Source: an uncultured Bacillota bacterium
GTDB lineage: Bacteria > Bacillota_I > Bacilli_A > RFN20 > CAG-288
Length of the DNA: 64,000 nt
Assembly: GCA_949284445.1 (NCBI GenBank)
Contig: CASDVP010000001.1
Location: 274,168 to 338,167, forward strand
Direction: 5' to 3'
The notes beneath the pieces are model-generated. The model saw nothing but the letters and a program-made list of their open reading frames with translations, was not told where the DNA came from and made no database searches. Below are positions 8,670 through 16,996 of the stretch, piece after piece. Each line of letters begins with the position of its first letter. The stretch's first letter is position 1. The position numbers and the translations under genes are program-made.

Positions 8670-10000
8670 CTTATTTTGACATTTATAAAGTTTTATTCGT
8701 AGTCGAGTTATTAGCAGCTGAATTCTTATTCACTTTTCGTTTGAAAAAAAGGAAATATTATCCTATCCGATTCGCTGCTTCTTGTTTAGCCTTGATCGGA
8801 TTATCTTTCGCTTTTCCGAGCAATATCAATGCAGCTTGGTATTCATGCGTTGTTTTCTTCACTCTTTTTGCTGTCTCTTTACCTCTATTGTTATTGTGCT
8901 ATAAAGAAAAATTTGAAAATATCTTTTTCTGCGGCTTAGCTTCTTATACTACTCAGCATTTCGCTTATGAAGTCGCTAATCTTTTATTATCAGCGATCCT
9001 TCAAACTCGTTCACCGATTTTAGGAATGTATGGTGATGAGAAGATTATTTTAACGTTTAGTGATGAGACCTTTTTGCTCGCTTTAGTTTATCTTTTATGT
9101 TATTTCACCTCTTATTGGGTGATGTTTCTTTGCTTTGCAAGGAAAGTCAAAAAAGGACAGGATCTGCATATCAAAAGCCGTTCATTGCTTTCATTATTAG
9201 GCGTTGGTTTATTAGTGAATATCGTGTTGAATTCATTAGTCGTTTATTATGATTTTGAATTCGTCAGCAATCTGATTCACTATATGGCTAATATCCTTTG
9301 CTGTGTGTTACTTCTCTATGCGCAATTCACCCTTATTCATAATGAAGAATTGCAGAACAGAATCAATGTCATTCAGCAATTATGGTCTAAAGAGAAGAAA
9401 CAATATGAGATATCTAAGGATAATATCGATACCATCAATCGCAAATGCCATGATATGAGATATCAAATCCGTGAAATAGGAAAGCACAATAATATCTCAT
9501 CAAATGTCGTCAATGAGATCGAACAATCGATCAAACTTTATGACACCACTATCAAAACTGGAAATGAACCTTTAGATATCATCTTGACTGAAAAGAATCT
9601 GACTTGTTCTAATGAACATATCTCTTTAACTGCTATAGCTGATGGCAAACTTCTTTCTTTTATTGAAGAAGCAGATTTATATTCGCTTTTTGGAAATGCG
9701 ATAGATAACGCTATCGAAGCTGTTAAAAAAGTTGAGAACTATGATGAAAGAATCATAAGTTTAAAGATCAAAGAGATCGGAGAAATCATCTCTATCAGTA
9801 TCAGCAACACTTATGCAGGTGAAATAAAGTTTGATGAACAAGGTTTTCCTGTGACTAGCAAAGGTGATTCTAATTATCATGGCTTTGGTGTTAGAAGCAT
9901 TCAATACGTGGTTGATAAATATCATGGTGATTTGAGCATCATGACTAATAACCATCTGTTTTATTTAAATATCATAATTCCAAAGCCAGTATCAAAGTAG
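8666..10000 (+). CDS. GHKL-type sensor histidine kinase (glycan locus 1)
   Basis: 444 residues. About six transmembrane helices fill residues 1-225, followed by a coiled coil, the H-box CHDMRYQIREIGKHN with the likely phosphorylated His at 262, the N-box YSLFGNAIDNAIEAVKK and the G-box GFGVRSIQYVVDKY. This is the HPK10/AgrC-like layout with no extracellular sensor domain, so the ligand is probably sensed in or at the membrane. No AgrB/AgrD-like peptide genes are nearby; instead a cell-surface hydrolase operon follows. Partner of the LytTR regulator through an ATGA overlap. Confidence 0.92.
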   Translation: MTYFDIYKVLFVVELLAAEFLFTFRLKKRKYYPIRFAASCLALIGLSFAFPSNINAAWYSCVVFFTLFAVSLPLLLLCYKEKFENIFFCGLASYTTQHFAYEVANLLLSAILQTRSPILGMYGDEKIILTFSDETFLLALVYLLCYFTSYWVMFLCFARKVKKGQDLHIKSRSLLSLLGVGLLVNIVLNSLVVYYDFEFVSNLIHYMANILCCVLLLYAQFTLIHNEELQNRINVIQQLWSKEKKQYEISKDNIDTINRKCHDMRYQIREIGKHNNISSNVVNEIEQSIKLYDTTIKTGNEPLDIILTEKNLTCSNEHISLTAIADGKLLSFIEEADLYSLFGNAIDNAIEAVKKVENYDERIISLKIKEIGEIISISISNTYAGEIKFDEQGFPVTSKGDSNYHGFGVRSIQYVVDKYHGDLSIMTNNHLFYLNIIIPKPVSK

Positions 10001-10054
10001 TGTAAAAAAATACTTCTAATTTCTAGTTGTTCTTGTTTAAAGGGCTTTCATTTT

Positions 10055-10124
10055 CTACCGAATAAGCGGTAGTAAGTGCCGTTTAAGCGCTTTCTATTGT
10101 CTAAAATTTTAGTTTTTATAAAAT
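10055..10124 (+). promoter_or_regulatory. Promoter and operator region of the GH3 locus 1 operon
   Basis: Contains an inverted repeat CTACCG / CGGTAG (10055-10060 and 10067-10072), a cre-like GTTTAAGCGCTTTCT at 10081-10095, and a promoter TTGTCT (10097-10102), a 16-base spacer and TAAAAT (10119-10124). The cre-like box abuts the -35 element, a position that suits repression. A LytTR site could also lie here, but no clear pair of 9-base direct repeats was recognised. Confidence 0.5.
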
Positions 10125-10154
10125 TTTGGCAATTATTACTAGAAAGGAGCAAGT

Positions 10155-10433
10155 ATGATCGAACACTTAAAAAAGTGGCCATTTGGTATCATCGCTGGTG
10201 CTAGTTTTATCATCTTTTTTTATTCAACATTAGCATTCGTAGCTTTCTATCTCGTTTTCAGCGGTGTCGCTAATCAGACTGGTGAAGTCGTCTCACCTTT
10301 CGCCAGTTGGTGGCAAATATTACTCTTCATACTAGCTATCATTTCCTTCATTTGTATGATCGCTAGTTTTGTTTTCTTCGTTCTAAAGAAACTGAAGCAT
10401 AAGGAGGACGACAATGAAAAAGAAGACGCTTAA
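10155..10433 (+). CDS. Small two-TM membrane protein ahead of the GH3 hydrolase
   Basis: 92 residues with a basic start (MIEHLKKWPFG), one hydrophobic span at about 12-36, a short polar loop (NQTGEVVSPFASWWQ) and a second span at about 52-76, then a charged cytoplasmic tail. GAAAGGAG provides a strong ribosome binding site. Its 3' end overlaps the GH3 start by 20 bases, so translation is coupled. No homologue is recognised. Position suggests a partner for membrane insertion, anchoring or signalling of the large hydrolase; the 174-residue membrane gene after the second GH3 may play a similar part, though their sequences do not look alike. Confidence 0.75.
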   Translation: MIEHLKKWPFGIIAGASFIIFFYSTLAFVAFYLVFSGVANQTGEVVSPFASWWQILLFILAIISFICMIASFVFFVLKKLKHKEDDNEKEDA

Positions 10434-13400
10434 AAGTATATTTTCTCGTTCTGTATGGACGATGTTCTCTATCTTCTTTTTGATCTTAATGCTCATCGCT
10501 ATCGTCGGAGGTAACATCGCTTTCAGCCATCAAGCTGCTATCAATGGTGTTTTAAACTTGACTCCATATGAGCAGATCAACACTGACGAAGATTCCGAAG
10601 AAGACACCGAATATTTCAAATCAGACTATACCAAAGCTGATGGCAGTTATGACGATGAAGCTATGAGAGCTAACTCGGAAGAAGTAGCTTTACAAGCAGC
10701 TGTCGAAGGCTCTGTTCTTTTATGGAATGACGATAACGCCTTACCTTTACAAGAAAGTGCAGGTGTTTCTTTATTCGGCGTATCACAGATCAATTACGGA
10801 TACTTAGGTGATGGTTCTGGCTCTATGTCAGTCACACCACCTGAGAGTTTAAGAACAGTTTTCCAAGAGTATAAATTGAATTTAAACTCTGAACTCTATT
10901 TACATTATTCAACCTTAAGCGGCAAATATAGCCGCGTTCATCGCAAAGCAGCTAATGAAGCTCCTTATTCAGAGATCTCTAGCGTTGTTGATTCCACTAT
11001 TTCTAATTATGGTGATGCAGCAGTCATGATCGTTTCCAGAGTCGCTGGTGAACATTATGATATTTTGCCGACTGGTGATGATGATTTCTTAGATGAAAAG
11101 AATTATCTTGATCTATCTCAAAATGAAGCTGATGTTTTAAATAATCTCATCAGATTAAGAAAAGAAGGAAAAGTCAAGAAAGTCGTCTTATTGATCAACT
11201 CTGCTAACCCGATGCAATTCGAACATATCGCTAAAGATTTCGATATCGATTCTTGTGTTTGGGTCGGTATGGGTGGCACGATGTCATTCGAACAGATCGC
11301 ATCTGTCTTGTCCAACCGTGGTAAATATACTATCTCTGGTCATTTACCTGACACCTTTGTTTACAATAACTATTCACATCCTTCGCAACAGAACTTCGGT
11401 GATTTCACTTGGAATCAATATTCGAATCAGTTACCTGATTTAAATAACCAAGGCAAAGAAACTTATGCTTCTTTCAACATCAAGTATATCGTTTATCAAG
11501 AGGGTATCTATGTCGGTTATAGATATTATGAAACCAGATATGAAGATACCATCGTCAATCCTGATAGCAATGCTTCTAGTACTAAAGGTGCAATAGCTAG
11601 TAGCTCAGGTTGGAAATACGATGAAGAAGTCGCTTTCCCATTCGGATATGGACTTTCCTATACTGAGTTTGAATATTCTGATATATCTTATAAAACTTTA
11701 AATAACGGCGATTATCAAGTTTCATTAACCGTTAATAATATCGGTGATTTACCTGGTAAAGATGCTGTCCAAGTCTATATTCAAAAACCATATACTGAAT
11801 ACGATAAAGAAAACGGAATTGAAAAAGCTTCTGTTGAATTAGTCGGTTTTGAAAAGACTGGTTTGATCGCTAGCGGTGGTCACGAAGATGTCACCATCAC
11901 TATTCCTGCCAGTGAATTAAAAACTTATGATTCTAATAATAAGAAGACTTATATTCTAGAAAAAGGTGATTATTATCTCACTGTCGGAACCGATTCTCAT
12001 GATGCTATCAACAACATTTTAACTGCTAAAGGTTATGATGAATCTGATGGCATGGATGCTAGAGGTGATGCTTCTTTTACTCATAAGATCACTGTTGATA
12101 AAGATGATTTCACCACTTATTCCACCTCTGATGTGACCGATAACCCGATCACTAATCATTTCGATGAAGCTGATTTGAATAAATATGAAGGCACTGCTGA
12201 TCAAAAGATCACTTATTTATCACGTTCTGATTGGGATGGCACTTATCCGACTCCAGTCGAATTAGACTGCCTTGATGAAAAGATGGTTTATGACATGCAA
12301 TACGGTCATGAACATCCAGCTGATCCTGAAGATGAAATGCCTATTTATAATACTGTCACCTCTTCTTTAGGCAAACTCAGTTTAATCCAGCTCATCGATA
12401 TGGAATATGATGATCCGTTATGGCAAGACTTATTGAACCAGATGACTGTTGAAGAACAACAATATCTTATCTCTTATGGTTTACATCATATCGCCGGTGC
12501 TGCAAACGTTGACGCTCCTGGATGTGAATCAAAAGATGGTCCTGCTGGATTAAAAGCCAATAACCCTACGTTGGGTACTACTTTCTCTTATCCTAGTGAA
12601 GTCTTATTAGCAGCTACTTTCGATGTTGATCTGATCGAAAAAGTCGGTGTGGCTTTCGGTCATGAAATCTTACATGCTAACTACACTGCTATCTATGCTC
12701 CGGGTGGTTGTATCCATCGTTCACCATATGGTGGTAGAAACTGGGAATACTTCTCTGAGGATGGTTTCTTATCTGGAAAGATGCTCTCTGCTGAAGTTAA
12801 AGGACTTCAATCCAAAGGTGTCATCGTCTTTACTAAGCACTTCGCTTTAAACGATCAAGAAACAAATCGTTATGGTGTCGCTACTTGGGCGAACGAACAA
12901 TCCATTCGTGAAATTTATCTCAAGCCGTTTGAACTCGCAGTTGTCGAAGGTAAGATGAATGGTGTCATGTCCTCTTTCAACCGTATAGGTTGCACATGGG
13001 CTGGTGCTCATAAAGGCTTGCTCACTGATATCTTAAGAGATGAATGGGGATTTGTAGGAATCGTCGAAACCGACTCTTGTACAGGTACTAGCGACTCTGT
13101 CCATCACATGACTAATCCTTATGCTAAAGAAGCTGGTTTATTAGCTGGTAATGATCTCTGGATGGATGGCGGAGGTAATACTGAATACTTAAAAGATAGT
13201 TTAGATAATCCAACTATCATGTTAGCTTTAAGAGAAGCCTGTCATCGCATCTTATACGTCATGCTTCATTCTAACGCTATGAACGGTGTCAGCACTTCCA
13301 CCAGAATCATCAAAGTTAAATTATGGTGGGAAACTGCTATCGACACCATCAGAATCTGTTCCATCGTCGTCTTCACTTTCTGTTTGGTGATGGCTGTCTT

Positions 13401-16400
13401 AAGCTTCTTCATCGCTACTAAATGGTTTGATAAGAAATACGATCAGTTAGTCTTTGCTTATGGTGAAAGAAAGAATAAGAAAGCCCAGATGAATCTGATG
13501 GGTGGTTTATCCACAGGCTCCGATAATGGTCAACCTGATGGAAATGAACCTCCTCGCTCAGATAAGACTAAGAAGATTATCATCATCGTTTCTTCTGTTG
13601 TTGTATTGATCGGAATCATCTTAGGCGTCACTCTACCTCTCACTTTAAATCGCGGTTCTCATAATTCTTCTGATAGCAGTCATATCGGTGGTTCTAGCAC
13701 CCAACAACCTGAAGTTCATGTCTGTGAACATAAGTGCCCTGTTTGCGGCGGTTGCTTAGATATGGACTGTGATGACCCGGCTTGTGCAGTCAAATGCGGT
13801 CATGATAAGAAAGAGCAATCTTTTGAAGCTGAAGATTGTAAGCTCACCGATGGTCAGTCTGCTCTAGTTGTCGGTAGCAATGAAGGCAACACTTATGTCG
13901 GTAAATTAAATAACAATCTCGGTGCCTCTGTTGAACTCACAGTCAATTCAAAAGTCGACACTGTCGCAACCTTAGTTGTCAGAGTCAACACGAGAAGAGT
14001 GGAAACTGTCTTCACTAATAACCTCTTAGTCACTATCAACGGCACTGAGTTCACAAGCCCGGCTGTTGTTCCTAGCACCGGTACTGGTGAAGAAGCTTGG
14101 TATACTTTTGTCGATGTGAGACTCGGTTGTATCAGCTTAAACGAAGGTGATAACAGCATCAAGTTCGTTCAAATCGCACAAGGCGATATCAGCGGCTATA
14201 ACTTTGATAAGATCAAACTCTTAACCAATGATGAGCTGACTTTCGTTGAACCTGTCTATGAATGTAACATCATCTGCCCGATCTGCGGAAAGTGCATGGA
14301 TCCTGATTGTCACAATCCTGATCACGCTGATAAATGTTCTGTTAATGGAACTAGATATAAATTCGAAGCTGAAGAAGCTACTTTAGGAGCTGGTGCTAAA
14401 GGTATGCCGAAGAACAATGACCGTAATAGCAACTATCCAGATACAACTTTTGTTGGAAATCTATCTGAAAATAAAGGAGCTTCCTTAAGCTTTAAAGTCA
14501 ATGTCAAAGAAGCTACAACTGCTAATTTGACAGCTGCTGTCAGCCGTCGTAATGCTAAGAAATCTTTCACTGGAGCTTTCACTATCACCAATAATGGTGA
14601 AGCTGTCGAAAGAGCTTCGATGATCCCAGCTTCTGATCCTGATTCACCTAGCCGTCAAGACTATGGTAATGACTGGTATGATTCCACCGAAGTCAATCTC
14701 GGTTGTCTTAAACTTCAAAAAGGTTGGAATACGATCGTCTTCACAGTCGCATCTTCAGATCCTTCAAGCTGTGTGAACTTCGACTATATCGTTTTGACTA
14801 GCACAGTTGAAATATCCGATTCCGCTTTTGAATCTGCTAAGAAAGTCGGTATCAGAATTGCCACTATGCCTGGTCAGCTCACCTACTATGTCGGTGATAC
14901 TTTCAATCCTGCTGGATTAGTCGTCAACGCTGTTTATGACGATGAGACTGAAGTCCCTCTCACATCTACTGAATACACTTATTCACCTATGACTCCTCTG
15001 ACTGCTGATGACACTAAGATCACTGTCACTCATGAAACCTTCACTGCTGAAATCCCGATCACTGTCAAAGAATTACCTAAGAACAAATATCGTGTAGAAG
15101 CCGAATATGGTGATATCACTAACGGCATTAAAAATGTTAATGTCAACACCACTTTAGGATTGCTCGGACAATTGAACGGCAATAACGGTGCTACTGTCAC
15201 CTTGACTATTAATGCTGATAAAGCTACTAAGGCGACTCTCTATGCGGCTGTCAATGAAAGAAGCTCTGAATATCGTTTCAGTGACTTCATGAAGACGGAG
15301 ATCAATGGTGTTGAATTACAAACTGAAGCTGTTTCTAAATCCACATATGGAACTGATATGTGGTATCTATACAACGAATTGCAATTAGGTGAGATCGACT
15401 TAGTGCAAGGCGAAAATAAGATCAAGTTTACTGTCATCACAACTAAAGATACGATCGGTGGTAACTTCGATTACATCTCATTAGTCACTGATGGTGTGAT
15501 CACCACTTCTTATCCTGAACATATCTGTGATCATAAGTGTCCTGTCTGCGGTAAATGTACTGATATTTATTGCGATGGCTATGCGGCTTGCGAAGAAAAA
15601 TGCGGTGAAACTTTAGCTTATGAATATCGCTATGAAGCAGAAGAAGCTGAGCTCAAGAATCCGGCTCCAGCTATCCAAGGAAAGAATATTCAAGTCAACG
15701 CTATATCTGGTTCTATGGTTGAAGGAACTAATGGTAATCTTGGTGCTACTTTAACCTTCACAGTCAATAGTTCTGTTCCTCAAACCGGCACTTTGATCGC
15801 AGCAGTTTCTACAAAGAAAGAAAAGACACCATTATTCACGGATGTCTTTAAAGTCAGTGTTAACGGAACTGAAATTGTCACTCCTAGCACCTTGCCGATG
15901 TCTCCTACAAATACTGATCTCTGGTTCAGCTTCATGGAAGTAAATCTCGGATGCATTCAACTTGTTGAAGGTGAAAATAAGATCGTTCTCACTGCTACTA
16001 ATGATGCTACCAATGTCGATTACATATCTGTTAAAGTCGATGAAGAACTAACTGATATTAAGACCTGTGAACATAAGTGCCCTATCTGTGGTAAATGTGT
16101 CGATCCTGACTGCACTGCTACTACTTGTAAAGATAAATGCGTCGCTACTGGTGCTGATCATAAGTTCATGGCTGCTGATGCTGAATTAGTGAATGGTACT
16201 AAAGAATTTAAGAAAGAAGCAAATGGTGCTGTAGGAAATATTGATGAAAACAAAGGAGGAACGATCACCTTTAAGATCAACGCTGATGAAGCTACTGATG
16301 CTGGCATGATTCTGAATTTTGCTTATCGTCGTATCAGTAAAAAGATCACTGATGGTATCGGAATCACTATCAATGGTGAAGAATATCAAAGCGGTGCTAG

Positions 16401-16587
16401 AAGACCAGCTTCTCTAACTAATGATGAAGTTTGGAATTACTTCGTAGATACCTACTTAGGTCATATTCATTTGAATAAAGGAGAAAACACCATCGTCTTA
16501 ACTGTTCTTACAGCGGATGCTTATGGTGCTAGTAACTTGATGTATATGAATCTAGTGACTGATGTCAATCTCACTTCTTTGAACTGA
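10414..16587 (+). CDS. Giant membrane-anchored, circularly permuted GH3 glycoside hydrolase with Cys-rich/CBM-like tail
   Basis: 2057 residues. TM helix at about 12-36, then the GH3 alpha/beta sandwich (about 85-320, starting VALQAAVEGSVLLWNDDNAL), a fibronectin-III-like domain (about 420-530, VSLTVNNIGDLPGKDAVQVY) and only then the TIM barrel (about 680-960). Barrel motifs: DGPAG (D708), FTKHFALNDQE (K808-H809) and IVETDS with nucleophile D887. This order is the reverse of ordinary GH3. A second TM lies at about 975-1000, a polar loop, a third TM at about 1053-1077, then a C-terminal half of five CBM6/35-like modules (YRVEAE or similar starts), one Big_3 Ig-like domain (about 1485-1560) and four Cys-rich knots such as CEHKCPVCGGC. 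Both catalytic and binding halves should be extracellular. Beta-glucosidase-type activity is the family norm; the substrate is unknown. Confidence 0.9.
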   Translation: MKKKTLKSIFSRSVWTMFSIFFLILMLIAIVGGNIAFSHQAAINGVLNLTPYEQINTDEDSEEDTEYFKSDYTKADGSYDDEAMRANSEEVALQAAVEGSVLLWNDDNALPLQESAGVSLFGVSQINYGYLGDGSGSMSVTPPESLRTVFQEYKLNLNSELYLHYSTLSGKYSRVHRKAANEAPYSEISSVVDSTISNYGDAAVMIVSRVAGEHYDILPTGDDDFLDEKNYLDLSQNEADVLNNLIRLRKEGKVKKVVLLINSANPMQFEHIAKDFDIDSCVWVGMGGTMSFEQIASVLSNRGKYTISGHLPDTFVYNNYSHPSQQNFGDFTWNQYSNQLPDLNNQGKETYASFNIKYIVYQEGIYVGYRYYETRYEDTIVNPDSNASSTKGAIASSSGWKYDEEVAFPFGYGLSYTEFEYSDISYKTLNNGDYQVSLTVNNIGDLPGKDAVQVYIQKPYTEYDKENGIEKASVELVGFEKTGLIASGGHEDVTITIPASELKTYDSNNKKTYILEKGDYYLTVGTDSHDAINNILTAKGYDESDGMDARGDASFTHKITVDKDDFTTYSTSDVTDNPITNHFDEADLNKYEGTADQKITYLSRSDWDGTYPTPVELDCLDEKMVYDMQYGHEHPADPEDEMPIYNTVTSSLGKLSLIQLIDMEYDDPLWQDLLNQMTVEEQQYLISYGLHHIAGAANVDAPGCESKDGPAGLKANNPTLGTTFSYPSEVLLAATFDVDLIEKVGVAFGHEILHANYTAIYAPGGCIHRSPYGGRNWEYFSEDGFLSGKMLSAEVKGLQSKGVIVFTKHFALNDQETNRYGVATWANEQSIREIYLKPFELAVVEGKMNGVMSSFNRIGCTWAGAHKGLLTDILRDEWGFVGIVETDSCTGTSDSVHHMTNPYAKEAGLLAGNDLWMDGGGNTEYLKDSLDNPTIMLALREACHRILYVMLHSNAMNGVSTSTRIIKVKLWWETAIDTIRICSIVVFTFCLVMAVLSFFIATKWFDKKYDQLVFAYGERKNKKAQMNLMGGLSTGSDNGQPDGNEPPRSDKTKKIIIIVSSVVVLIGIILGVTLPLTLNRGSHNSSDSSHIGGSSTQQPEVHVCEHKCPVCGGCLDMDCDDPACAVKCGHDKKEQSFEAEDCKLTDGQSALVVGSNEGNTYVGKLNNNLGASVELTVNSKVDTVATLVVRVNTRRVETVFTNNLLVTINGTEFTSPAVVPSTGTGEEAWYTFVDVRLGCISLNEGDNSIKFVQIAQGDISGYNFDKIKLLTNDELTFVEPVYECNIICPICGKCMDPDCHNPDHADKCSVNGTRYKFEAEEATLGAGAKGMPKNNDRNSNYPDTTFVGNLSENKGASLSFKVNVKEATTANLTAAVSRRNAKKSFTGAFTITNNGEAVERASMIPASDPDSPSRQDYGNDWYDSTEVNLGCLKLQKGWNTIVFTVASSDPSSCVNFDYIVLTSTVEISDSAFESAKKVGIRIATMPGQLTYYVGDTFNPAGLVVNAVYDDETEVPLTSTEYTYSPMTPLTADDTKITVTHETFTAEIPITVKELPKNKYRVEAEYGDITNGIKNVNVNTTLGLLGQLNGNNGATVTLTINADKATKATLYAAVNERSSEYRFSDFMKTEINGVELQTEAVSKSTYGTDMWYLYNELQLGEIDLVQGENKIKFTVITTKDTIGGNFDYISLVTDGVITTSYPEHICDHKCPVCGKCTDIYCDGYAACEEKCGETLAYEYRYEAEEAELKNPAPAIQGKNIQVNAISGSMVEGTNGNLGATLTFTVNSSVPQTGTLIAAVSTKKEKTPLFTDVFKVSVNGTEIVTPSTLPMSPTNTDLWFSFMEVNLGCIQLVEGENKIVLTATNDATNVDYISVKVDEELTDIKTCEHKCPICGKCVDPDCTATTCKDKCVATGADHKFMAADAELVNGTKEFKKEANGAVGNIDENKGGTITFKINADEATDAGMILNFAYRRISKKITDGIGITINGEEYQSGARRPASLTNDEVWNYFVDTYLGHIHLNKGENTIVLTVLTADAYGASNLMYMNLVTDVNLTSLN

Positions 16588-16609
16588 TCACTTCTTTCTT
16601 TCGTTATTT

Positions 16610-16657
16610 AAGGCAATAGTTGATTCATCATTAAGGTGAAAAGGCTATTGCCTTTTT
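16610..16657 (+). terminator. Terminator of the GH3 locus 1 operon
   Basis: Perfect ten-base arms AAGGCAATAG (16610-16619) and CTATTGCCTT (16645-16654) with a 25-base loop, running into TTTTTC. The long loop is unusual, but the arms and T-run are convincing. Confidence 0.75.
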
Positions 16658-16789
16658 CAATGCCTATTTTGAATAAAATGATGGATTCTAAAAAATATAT
16701 GACGAGTGGTTCATATAAAAGAATTTAGGTTTATTTGTAGTTAACATAAGATCTGAAATCAATATATAGTTATCACAAAAAAGACATAG

Positions 16790-16820
16790 TTGCCAAAAAA
16801 AACATAATGTTTGTTATAAT
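16790..16820 (+). promoter_or_regulatory. Candidate promoter for the ABC/FtsX-like gene
   Basis: TTGCCA at 16790-16795, a 19-base spacer and a perfect TATAAT at 16815-16820. It precedes a small open frame at 16866 and the long gene at 16997. The rest of 16658-16789 is AT-rich with no gene seen. Confidence 0.45.
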
Positions 16821-16865
16821 ATCAATACCAACGGCAACAATCCATAATAATTGGGAGATTGAATC

Positions 16866-16940
16866 ATGTCAGACGGTGTCAAAAGGAAAATGGCTTCTAC
16901 CTTCTTTTTCGAATATGTCTTTTTTATCCTATTCTTTTAG
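16866..16940 (+). CDS. Possible 24-residue hydrophobic peptide or remnant
   Basis: A GGGAG ribosome binding site eight bases before ATG 16866 opens a short frame with a basic N-terminus (MSDGVKRKMAST) and a hydrophobic end (FFFEYVFFILFF). A +1 shift at the T-rich 3' end would extend it with ILLVILPVYVA. It could be a small membrane peptide, a leader peptide or the stump of a deleted membrane gene. The ribosome binding site is the main support. Confidence 0.3.
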   Translation: MSDGVKRKMASTFFFEYVFFILFF

Positions 16941-16996
16941 TAATTTTACCAGTTTACGTTGCTTGAATTTTTAGTGTAAGTGAAGGAGATAAGTTT

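Noticed and set aside
7944..10000. Agr quorum-sensing system
   Set aside because: Regulator and kinase are of the AgrA/AgrC type but no AgrB protease or AgrD peptide frame was found near either pair.
13893..14162. Minus-strand open frame inside the GH3 gene
   Set aside because: It has no ribosome site and no plausible protein character; it follows from codon bias of the large gene. Other frames inside long genes were dropped for the same reason.
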